Below are positions 1 to 5,371 of a stretch of DNA of 5,682 nt, piece after piece. Within the stretch, counting starts at the first letter, position 1; every line of letters begins with the position of its first letter. Source of the stretch: an uncultured Eubacteriales bacterium (lineage in GTDB: Bacteria; Bacillota_A; Clostridia; Lachnospirales; Lachnospiraceae); the NCBI GenBank assembly GCA_900321365.1, contig ONVT01000115.1, positions 1 through 5,682 on the forward strand. Reading direction: 5' to 3'. The position numbers were made by a program, and so were the translations under genes. The notes under the pieces were generated by a model, which was not told where the DNA came from, did not search any database, and saw nothing but the letters and a program-made list of their open reading frames with translations.

Positions 1-2
1 AG

Positions 3-575
3 ACCACCACTGCCGAGCTGTGGAGCGATGACTGGTCCAAGGGCTTCTTCAAGGATCCGGGCGATGTGTTCTGCTACTTCGGGCCGGCATGGTTCTTCAA
101 CTTCTGCATGCATGAAGGCGAAGAAGAAGCGATCGCTACCGACGGCGGCTGGGGCTACTGCGAGGGACCTCAGGGCTACTACTGGGGCGGCACATGGATC
201 TGCGCTGCAAACGGAACCGATAACCCGACGCTCGTAAAGGACATCATCCTGACCATGACCACCGACAAGGATGTCCTGAAGGAGATTGCCCAGAACGATT
301 CTGACTGTGTCAACAGCAAGGAAGTCCTTGAAGAGCTGGCAGCGGATGATTCCGGAAACCTTGCTCTGCTTGGAGGACAGAATCCGTACGCACAGCTGGC
401 AGCGGGTGCTGAGAGTGTTGACATGAGCAACACCAGCCCGTACGACCAGGGCTGCAACGAAGAGTTCCAGGGCGCCATGAAGAACTACTTTGACGGCAAC
501 GCTACCTATGAGGAAGCACTGGCTCAGTTCAACACCGCGATCGTTGAGAAGTATCCGGAGCTGACCACTGACTGA
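3..575 (+). CDS. Sugar ABC transporter, extracellular substrate-binding protein (C-terminal part only)
   Basis: This is the open 5' remainder of a gene whose start lies before the window; 190 codons are visible, ending in TGA at 573-575. The protein would be the lipoprotein-type receptor that binds a sugar outside the membrane and hands it to the two permeases encoded just downstream. The visible part is soluble and acidic. It is rich in aromatic residues (CYFGPAWFFNF, then GYCEGPQGYYWGGTW), as expected of the sugar-contacting C-lobe in family 1 binding proteins, and is followed by helices typical of their C-terminus (LVKDIILTMTTDKDVLKEIA, and EEALAQFNTAIVEKYPEL at the end). The family call rests on these patterns plus the position directly upstream of MalF- and MalG-type permeases. 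The signal peptide and lipobox are outside the window. The substrate is unknown; an alpha- or beta-linked oligosaccharide is inferred from context. Confidence 0.85.
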   Translation, partial: TTTAELWSDDWSKGFFKDPGDVFCYFGPAWFFNFCMHEGEEEAIATDGGWGYCEGPQGYYWGGTWICAANGTDNPTLVKDIILTMTTDKDVLKEIAQNDSDCVNSKEVLEELAADDSGNLALLGGQNPYAQLAAGAESVDMSNTSPYDQGCNEEFQGAMKNYFDGNATYEEALAQFNTAIVEKYPELTTD

Positions 576-619
576 TTCAGAAACTGATTTCCTTAACTTC
601 ATAGAAAAATGATTTACCA

Positions 620-658
620 GGGGGCCTGCCCGCCGTAGGCGGACAGGTTCCCTTCTTT
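620..658 (+). terminator. Hairpin with T-rich tail after the binding-protein gene (probable partial terminator)
   Basis: Arms 620-634 and 638-652 form a 15-position stem around a 3-nt GTA loop. Two of the pairs are G-U and one is a C-A mismatch (629/643). TTCTTT (653-658) follows directly. The G-U pairs mean the structure works as + strand RNA. It starts 44 nt after the binding-protein stop, and the permease genes follow with no convincing promoter of their own. I therefore infer leaky termination or 3'-end protection that makes the binding protein more abundant than the permeases, a common arrangement in sugar ABC operons. Confidence 0.8.
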
Positions 659-676
659 AAACCGGAATTTTCATTG

Positions 677-697
677 CAGTCATCACAGTCATCACAG
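677..697 (+). repeat. Short 9-bp tandem repeat (CAGTCATCA x2 plus CAG)
   Basis: CAGTCATCA occurs at 677-685 and again at 686-694, followed by CAG at 695-697. It lies in the untranslated stretch between the hairpin and the first permease gene. The function is unknown; it may simply be a replication-slippage duplication. Confidence 0.7.
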
Positions 698-702
698 ACA
701 AT

Positions 703-706
703 GGAG
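703..706 (+). promoter_or_regulatory. Ribosome binding site of the first permease gene
   Basis: GGAG lies 11 nt before the ATG at 718. The spacing is rather long and the match is short, so translation is probably weaker than for the other genes in this window. That would fit low expression of a membrane subunit. Confidence 0.55.
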
Positions 707-717
707 ATTTTAATATC

Positions 718-1632
718 ATGAAAGGTAAGAAAAAGAGCGCGGTCGTCAGATATAACCGCTGGGGCTATATCTTTCTGATTCCGTTTATGGTTGTATTTGT
801 TGTCTTCCAGCTGATTCCGCTGGTTACAACCGTCTACAACAGTTTTTTTGAAAGCTATATGTCCGGACTGAAACAGATCGGCCCGAACTTTGTCGGATTA
901 AAGAATTATATCCAGCTCATCACGCAGGGGGATCTGCTGAAGTATTTTGGCAATACCATGATTATGTGGGTGCTCGGTTTCGTTCCGCAGATTATCCTTT
1001 CTCTTCTGCTCGGTTCCTGGTTCACGAATCCGCAGCTGAAGCTGAAGTGCCAGAGATTTTTCAAAACGGTGATCTATCTGCCGAACCTGATCATGGCTTC
1101 TGCCTTCGCCATGCTGTTCTTCACCATGTTCGCGAAGACCGGCCCGATCAACTCGATTCTGGTCAGCATTGGTATTCTCAGCGAACCGTATGACTTCATG
1201 GCACATGTCGGATCCGTGAGAGGCCTGATCGCTTTTATGAACTGCCTGATGTGGTTCGGTAATACGACGATCCTCCTGATGGCGGGAATGATGGGAATCC
1301 CGGATTCCCTGTACGAGGCGGCCGAGGTGGACGGAGCGACTCCGACCCAGATCTTTTGGAAGGTCACAATTCCGCTGTTGAAGCCGATCTTCATTTTCGT
1401 GATCATCACGTCCCTGATCGGTGGTCTGCAGATGTTCGATGTTCCGCAGATTCTGACCAACGGTACCGGTGACCCGATGAGATCAGCCATGACCCTGATC
1501 ATGTACCTGAACAAACATCTGTACAGCAAGAACTATGGCCTGGCCGGCGCGCTGTCTGTCCTGCTGCTGATCCTGACCGCGATCCTGAGCGCAATCGTGT
1601 TCCGGGCGACGGCAAAGGATGAAGTGAAGTAA
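718..1632 (+). CDS. Sugar ABC transporter permease, MalF/UgpA-like (CUT1 family)
   Basis: The 304-residue integral membrane protein is one half of the transmembrane channel of a CUT1-type carbohydrate importer. After a basic N-terminus (MKGKKKSAVVRYNR) there are six hydrophobic segments, roughly at residues 15-40, 80-101, 116-138, 167-191, 221-243 and 273-296. The cytoplasmic EAA loop that docks the ATPase is clear at residues 200-223: EAAEVDGATPTQ, then IFWKVTIPLLKP, with the conserved Gly at 206. The length is normal for the short MalF-like permeases of Gram-positive bacteria, which lack the large periplasmic domain of E. coli MalF. The ATG at 718 starts at the expected point just before the first membrane segment. 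The partner is the second permease 14 nt downstream; no ATP-binding gene is present here, so a shared MsmK-like ATPase is likely. Substrate specificity cannot be read from the permease. Confidence 0.95.
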   Translation: MKGKKKSAVVRYNRWGYIFLIPFMVVFVVFQLIPLVTTVYNSFFESYMSGLKQIGPNFVGLKNYIQLITQGDLLKYFGNTMIMWVLGFVPQIILSLLLGSWFTNPQLKLKCQRFFKTVIYLPNLIMASAFAMLFFTMFAKTGPINSILVSIGILSEPYDFMAHVGSVRGLIAFMNCLMWFGNTTILLMAGMMGIPDSLYEAAEVDGATPTQIFWKVTIPLLKPIFIFVIITSLIGGLQMFDVPQILTNGTGDPMRSAMTLIMYLNKHLYSKNYGLAGALSVLLLILTAILSAIVFRATAKDEVK

Positions 1633-1633
1633 G

Positions 1634-1640
1634 GGGGGTG
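1634..1640 (+). promoter_or_regulatory. Ribosome binding site that fixes the start of the second permease gene
   Basis: GGGGGTG at 1634-1640 is one base from the GGAGGTG core and lies 6 nt before the ATG at 1647. An in-frame GTG at 1638 also exists but falls inside this site and would have no ribosome binding site of its own, so 1647 is preferred. Confidence 0.75.
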
Positions 1641-1646
1641 TGGACA

Positions 1647-2498
1647 ATGAGTGAAAAAAGACAGAGGAACAGTGTTCACGCCAGAAGAGTGATCGCCTAT
1701 ATCGTTCTGATCCTCATTTCCTTCCTGTGCCTGTTCTGGTTCTATGTCCTGTTTATCAATGCGACAAGATCCAATGGCGAACTTGGAAAAGGCTTCACGG
1801 CGATTCCCAGCACGCACCTGATCGAGAACCTGACGAACCTGTTCAAGGGTACCCTTCCGGTGCTCAGGGGCATGCTGAATTCTCTGATTATCGCGGCTTT
1901 GAGCGCGGCATGCTGTACCTATTTTTCGACGATGACAGCCTACTCGATCCATGCGTATGATTACGCCGGAAGAAAGGCGTTCTTCACCTTCATTCTTGCC
2001 ATCATGATGATCCCGACGCAGGTAACCGCGCTTGGATTTGTAAAGCTGATACAGGGGATGAATCTGGAAAACAACTATATTCCGCTGATCGTTCCATCTA
2101 TTGCGGCTCCGGTCACATTCTTCTACCTGAAACAGTATATGGATTCCAACCTTCCGGGAGAACTGATCGAGGCGGCACGAATCGACGGCGCTGGAGAGTT
2201 CCGGATCTTCAACACGGTGGCACTTCCGCTGATGCGGCCTGCAATCGCGGTCCAGGCAATCTTCACCTTCGTCGCCAGTTGGAACAATTACTTCATTCCG
2301 TCATTGATCCTGCATGAGGACAAGTCGAAGACACTTCCGATCCTGATCGCTCAGCTGCGTGCTGCCGACTGGCTGAAGTTTGACATGGGGCAGGTCTACG
2401 CGATGATTGCGTTCTCCATCTTCCCGGTCATCATCGTCTATCTGATTCTGTCCAAGAACATCGTCGGCGGCGTGTCTGCCGGTGCGGTCAAGGGCTGA
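1647..2498 (+). CDS. Sugar ABC transporter permease, MalG/UgpE-like (CUT1 family)
   Basis: The 283-residue protein is the second half of the importer channel and should pair with the MalF-like subunit encoded just upstream. A basic N-terminus (MSEKRQRNSVHARR) leads into the first membrane segment at about residues 15-37. Further hydrophobic segments lie near 77-98, 111-132, 142-160, 199-221 and 249-268. The EAA loop is at residues 175-198: EAARIDGAGEF, then RIFNTVALPLMRP, with Gly 181 and Pro 194. The C-terminus, VSAGAVKG, is the usual ending of MalG-type permeases. The length is normal. The gene follows its neighbour by 14 nt, so the two are almost certainly co-transcribed. The first strong downstream stop for the transcript is the terminator near 2697-2729. 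No oddities were seen in the reading frame. Confidence 0.95.
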   Translation: MSEKRQRNSVHARRVIAYIVLILISFLCLFWFYVLFINATRSNGELGKGFTAIPSTHLIENLTNLFKGTLPVLRGMLNSLIIAALSAACCTYFSTMTAYSIHAYDYAGRKAFFTFILAIMMIPTQVTALGFVKLIQGMNLENNYIPLIVPSIAAPVTFFYLKQYMDSNLPGELIEAARIDGAGEFRIFNTVALPLMRPAIAVQAIFTFVASWNNYFIPSLILHEDKSKTLPILIAQLRAADWLKFDMGQVYAMIAFSIFPVIIVYLILSKNIVGGVSAGAVKG

Positions 2499-2614
2499 TT
2501 CATACTTTGCCGTCTGCGTCCGGGCCCGGCCCGGCTTCAGGCGGAACGGATTCCGGTAGCTTTCCGGCATTCCATTTCGGGTGCCGGACTGATACATATA
2601 CAACATCAGGTAAC

Positions 2615-2633
2615 CATAAACCTTTTGTTTGTG
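2615..2633 (+). other. Small 7-bp RNA hairpin
   Basis: CATAAAC (2615-2621) pairs with GTTTGTG (2627-2633) around a CTTTT loop, with one T-G wobble. It ends one base before the long tetraloop hairpin begins, so both may belong to one folded RNA. The function is unknown. Confidence 0.45.
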
Positions 2634-2634
2634 A

Positions 2635-2687
2635 TGACCGCGCGCCGGGTATCCGTCGGGAAACCGGCGGGTATCCGGCAGCGGTCG
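2635..2687 (+). other. Long RNA hairpin capped by a GAAA (GNRA) tetraloop
   Basis: Positions 2644-2659 pair with 2664-2679 in 16 consecutive pairs, three of them G-U, around the loop GAAA at 2660-2663, a stable GNRA tetraloop closed by G-C. Below a small internal loop (2642-2643 opposite 2680) the stem continues: 2636-2641 pairs with 2681-2686 in six Watson-Crick pairs, plus a T-G wobble at 2635/2687. The arms contain a direct copy of CGGGTATCCG (2646-2655 and 2668-2677), which pairs with itself through wobbles. The wobbles would become A-C mismatches in the antisense RNA, so the structure belongs to the + strand transcript. It is followed 9 nt later by the intrinsic terminator. It could be a 3'-UTR stability element of the transporter mRNA, part of a small RNA, or a regulatory aptamer; I do not recognise a named family. 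Confidence 0.7.
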
Positions 2688-2696
2688 GAAAATAAC

Positions 2697-2729
2697 GCGG
2701 CGGGACAGCTCATCTGTCCCGCCGCTTTT
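2697..2729 (+). terminator. Strong intrinsic terminator after the transporter genes
   Basis: GCGGCGGGACAG (2697-2708) and CTGTCCCGCCGC (2714-2725) form a perfect 12-bp GC-rich stem around a CTCAT loop, followed by TTTT (2726-2729). The A-rich stretch just upstream (2689-2695) lets it also work weakly in the other direction. It should end the transporter transcript about 200 nt after the last permease stop codon and separate it from the hydrolase gene. Confidence 0.9.
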
Positions 2730-2738
2730 GGCTGTGTG

Positions 2739-2779
2739 TTTACAGTTCAGGGACCTGCCGCCGGCCCCTGAACTGTAAA
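2739..2779. repeat. Perfect 14-bp inverted repeat just upstream of the hydrolase promoter
   Basis: TTTACAGTTCAGGG (2739-2752) and CCCTGAACTGTAAA (2766-2779) are exact reverse complements around a 13-nt centre, in which CC and GG (2754-2755, 2763-2764) may pair further. Neither strand has a T-run after the stem, so an ordinary intrinsic terminator is unlikely. The absence of wobbles means it could work as DNA. It ends 11 nt before the -35 element of the hydrolase promoter, where a regulator binding site would fit. That role is an inference. Confidence 0.8.
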
Positions 2780-2790
2780 ATGAATAATGA

Positions 2791-2821
2791 TTCACTGCTG
2801 TCCCCCGCCTTGTGCTACAAT
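2791..2821 (+). promoter_or_regulatory. Probable housekeeping-sigma promoter of the GH3 gene (extended -10)
   Basis: TACAAT at 2816-2821 matches the -10 consensus at five of six bases and is preceded by TG at 2813-2814 with one base between, making an extended -10. TTCACT at 2791-2796 matches the -35 at four of six bases with a 19-nt spacer, long but tolerated when TG is present. AT-rich sequence lies just upstream. Transcription would begin near 2828, giving a leader of about 70 nt. The position after the terminator and before the GH3 start supports the call. Confidence 0.6.
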
Positions 2822-2887
2822 GAGGACAGTCCGCTTTGCCATCGGCGTGGCACTGAATGAATGAAAGGATATTCTGGCACAGATCCC

Positions 2888-2894
2888 AAGGAGG
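2888..2894 (+). promoter_or_regulatory. Consensus ribosome binding site that fixes the GH3 start
   Basis: AAGGAGG is a full consensus match and lies 5 nt before the ATG at 2900. An earlier in-frame ATG at 2861 has no comparable site before it and would add 13 residues unlike the enzyme family, so 2900 is chosen. Confidence 0.88.
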
Positions 2895-2899
2895 ATGAT

Positions 2900-5371
2900 A
2901 TGAGGAATCACTGGACAAGGCTTCGCTATACGCCTGTTCTGCCGCTGGGCGTGGGCGGCAGAACTGTTACGGCATCGAAGGAACATCTGGAGCTGTCACG
3001 CGCGGCCGCCAGCGAGGGGATGGTCCTTCTGAAGAATGAGGACCATGTCCTGCCGCTGAAAAGGGGAACGAAGGCTGCCCTGTTCGGAAAGGCGACAGCG
3101 GACTATGTGAAGGGGGGCGGCGGAAGCGGCGATGTGACGGTGCCGTATCTTCGAAACCTTCATCAGGGGATGCAGATTAAGCAGAAGGAAGGGAAGGTCG
3201 AAATCCTGGAATCCCTCGCCGACTTCTATGAGAAGAATGTGGCGCAGCAGTATGCGGACGGGGCCGAGCCGGGAATGACCGTGGAACCGGAGGTTCCCCG
3301 GGAGTTGCTGGAGGAAGCGAAGGCATTTACCGATACGGCCATCATTTCGATCTGCCGGTTTTCCGGCGAGGGATGGGACCGGAAGACAGTGCTGACCGGG
3401 AAATATCAGTTGTCAGGGGACGAGCAGAAGATGTATGATCTGTCTGCCAGGCTCTTTGAGGATGGTGATTTCTGTCTGACGAAGGCAGAGCGGGCGATGA
3501 TTGACCTGGTCACGAAGAATTTCGCGAAAGTTATCGTGGTCCTGAACATCGGCGGAGTGATGGAGACCGGATGGTTCCGGGAGAATGACAAAATCCAGGG
3601 AGCTCTTCTTGCGTACCAGGGCGGCGTGGAGGGAGGCCTTGCCGCGGCGGATATCCTGACGGGAGACGTGAACCCGTCCGGGCATCTGTCAGATACCTTT
3701 GCAAAGACACTGGAGGATTATCCTTCGACAGAGGGATTCCACGCGTCGGCGGATTATGTGGAGTATACAGAGGACATCTATGTAGGATACCGTTATTTCG
3801 AGACGGTTCCGGGAGCAAAGGAGAGGGTCAGCTATCCGTTCGGGTACGGCCTTTCCTATTCCGACTTTCTGATTAAGCCTGTCTACTGCGCCTATGCGGG
3901 GGAAGAGATCGTCCTTTCGGTAAAAGTGACGAACCTTTCCGAAATGCCGGGCAAGACGGTGGTTCAGGTCTATGGAAAGTGTCCGCAGGGAAAACTCGGA
4001 AAGAGCGTGCTGACACTGGTTTCCTTTGCGAAGACAGGTATGCTGGGATGCGGCGTATCGCAGACCATCGATATGACATTCCCCTTAAGATGCCTTGCTT
4101 CCTATGACGATTCGGGGAAGGTGAAGAAGTCCGCCTGGGTTCTGGAAAAGGGGGAGTATACATTCTTTGCCGGTGACAGCATCCGGGACCTGACGAGAGT
4201 GCTGTATACCTGGAAGCTTGAGGAAGACCTTGTCCTGGAACAGCTGACTGAGCGGTGCGCGCCGCGAAAGCTCGGCAGGAGGATGCGCCCTGACGGGACA
4301 TTTGAGAGCCTTGAGACGGGGGAATATCCGCAGCGCCATACAGGACTGGCCCCGATCCCGGATCTGATGAATGATTTTCCGACGCCGGGAAGGGAAGCCC
4401 TTCCTCAGGGACAGACCTCCTGGTCCCCGAAAGCCGAAAAGCATCCGGAAAGGATTCTCCTGGATGATGTCGCTGACGGGAAACATACGCTGGAAGCATT
4501 TATGGACCAGCTGACTGTCGATGAACTGATTGCCCTGACCGGCGGGCAGCCGAATACAGGCGTTGCGAATACGTTCGGCTGGGGAAATCAGGAAAAATGG
4601 GGTATCCCGAACGCGATGACGGCGGATGGCGGCGCAGGGTTCAGGGTGGAGCCGCAGACTGGGGTGAAGGCAACCGCATGGCCTTGCGCGACGATGCTCG
4701 CCTGCACCTGGGACCAGGATCTCCTGGAGAAGATCGGGAGAGCGGCTGCCATGGAGGTGAAGGAGAACAATTGCTGTGTGTGGCTGGCACCGGCAATCAA
4801 TATCCACAGAAGCCCTCTGTGCGGGAGGAACTTCGAGTATTACTCGGAGGATCCGCTGCTGGCGGGGCTGTGCGCTGGCGCGGTGGTCAGAGGCGTTCAG
4901 TCTCAGGGGATCGGCGCGTGCGTGAAGCATTTCTGCGTGAACAACAAGGAGACGAACCGCAGAGGAAGCGACTCCCGTGTGAGCGAGCGGGCGCTGAGAG
5001 AGATCTACCTGAGGGCATTTGAACTGATCGTGAAACGTGAGAAGCCGTGGTCGGTCATGTCCTCTTACAACCTGCTGAACGGTGTGCATACTTCGGAAAA
5101 CAGGGAACTCCTGACCGGGATCCTCAGACAGGACTGGGGATTTGACGGAGTCGTCACGACGGACTGGTGGACCTGCGGGGAGCATTATCTGGAGCTGAAG
5201 GCGGGAAATGACATCAAGATGGGCGCGGGCCATCCGGAGCGGGTGAAGGAAGCGTATGAGAAAGGACTGATCACCCGGGAGGAGATTGCGGTAAATGCGC
5301 GGCGCGTGCTGGAATTCATTCTCAGGATTGACAAAGAGGTAGAGAAGCATGGCGAAGGCCAGAACAATTGA
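2900..5371 (+). CDS. Glycoside hydrolase family 3 beta-glycosidase with permuted domain order (cytoplasmic)
   Basis: The 823-residue enzyme likely cleaves beta-linked glucose or a related sugar from the non-reducing end of imported oligosaccharides, by the retaining mechanism of GH3. It has no signal peptide (MRNHWTRLRYTPVLPLG), so it acts in the cytoplasm.
The domains are in reverse of the usual GH3 order. The alpha/beta sandwich domain is first (about 25-310) and carries the acid/base motif RFSGEGWDR with Glu 157, the glycine loop GGGGSGDV and GDVNPSG at 256-262. YPFGYGLSY (312-320) then leads into a fibronectin III-like domain (about 321-440). A linker of roughly 90 residues precedes the TIM barrel (about 530-815). 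The barrel shows the sugar-binding Asp 576 (TADGGAGFR), Arg 643 (GRNFEYYSEDP), Lys 676-His 677 (GACVKHF) and the nucleophile Asp 755 (GFDGVVTTDWW).
All expected catalytic residues are present and the frame is intact, so the gene should be functional. Beta-glucosidase is the best guess; beta-xylosidase or another GH3 activity cannot be excluded. Confidence 0.93.
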   Translation: MRNHWTRLRYTPVLPLGVGGRTVTASKEHLELSRAAASEGMVLLKNEDHVLPLKRGTKAALFGKATADYVKGGGGSGDVTVPYLRNLHQGMQIKQKEGKVEILESLADFYEKNVAQQYADGAEPGMTVEPEVPRELLEEAKAFTDTAIISICRFSGEGWDRKTVLTGKYQLSGDEQKMYDLSARLFEDGDFCLTKAERAMIDLVTKNFAKVIVVLNIGGVMETGWFRENDKIQGALLAYQGGVEGGLAAADILTGDVNPSGHLSDTFAKTLEDYPSTEGFHASADYVEYTEDIYVGYRYFETVPGAKERVSYPFGYGLSYSDFLIKPVYCAYAGEEIVLSVKVTNLSEMPGKTVVQVYGKCPQGKLGKSVLTLVSFAKTGMLGCGVSQTIDMTFPLRCLASYDDSGKVKKSAWVLEKGEYTFFAGDSIRDLTRVLYTWKLEEDLVLEQLTERCAPRKLGRRMRPDGTFESLETGEYPQRHTGLAPIPDLMNDFPTPGREALPQGQTSWSPKAEKHPERILLDDVADGKHTLEAFMDQLTVDELIALTGGQPNTGVANTFGWGNQEKWGIPNAMTADGGAGFRVEPQTGVKATAWPCATMLACTWDQDLLEKIGRAAAMEVKENNCCVWLAPAINIHRSPLCGRNFEYYSEDPLLAGLCAGAVVRGVQSQGIGACVKHFCVNNKETNRRGSDSRVSERALREIYLRAFELIVKREKPWSVMSSYNLLNGVHTSENRELLTGILRQDWGFDGVVTTDWWTCGEHYLELKAGNDIKMGAGHPERVKEAYEKGLITREEIAVNARRVLEFILRIDKEVEKHGEGQNN
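5333..5339 (+). promoter_or_regulatory. Ribosome binding site of the overlapping downstream gene
   Basis: AAAGAGG differs from AAGGAGG by one base and lies 9 nt before the ATG at 5349. It sits inside the GH3 coding sequence, consistent with translational coupling of the two genes. Confidence 0.6.

Larger units (their letters stand above)
2499..2899 (+). other. Intergenic region rich in RNA hairpins, with no convincing gene
   Basis: These 401 nt separate the transporter genes from the hydrolase gene. The first part (2499-2614) is GC-rich with short palindromes such as CCGGGCCCGG (2520-2529) and a weak CTGAT/ATCAG stem (2589-2593 with 2605-2609). A run of clear structures follows: a 7-bp hairpin, a long tetraloop hairpin, an intrinsic terminator and a perfect 14-bp inverted repeat. 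The end carries the promoter, leader and ribosome binding site of the hydrolase gene. Short open frames here have no ribosome binding site and low-complexity products. Confidence 0.7.

Noticed and set aside
674..702. Possible promoter TTGCAG-17 nt-GACAAT before the first permease gene
   Set aside because: Both boxes are weak, and the start of transcription would fall after the GGAG ribosome binding site, leaving no usable leader.
2646..2677. Two direct copies of CGGGTATCCG spaced 22 bp, looking like paired operator sites
   Set aside because: The two copies are the opposite arms of the long tetraloop hairpin and pair with each other through G-U wobbles, which explains them better than a protein binding site.
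2507..2695. Short + strand frame (62 codons) in the intergenic region
   Set aside because: It starts with TTG and has no ribosome binding site. It runs through the long hairpin almost to the terminator, and its Gly/Pro/Ser-rich product resembles nothing known.
2861..2899. Upstream in-frame ATG at 2861 as the GH3 start
   Set aside because: It has no good ribosome binding site, while the ATG at 2900 follows a perfect AAGGAGG; the extra 13 residues also contain that site's codons and look non-conserved.
2301..2918. Minus-strand frame (205 codons) spanning the intergenic region and the end of the second permease gene
   Set aside because: It overlaps the permease, the terminator and the GH3 promoter. 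No coding-like composition, ribosome binding site or motif supports it.
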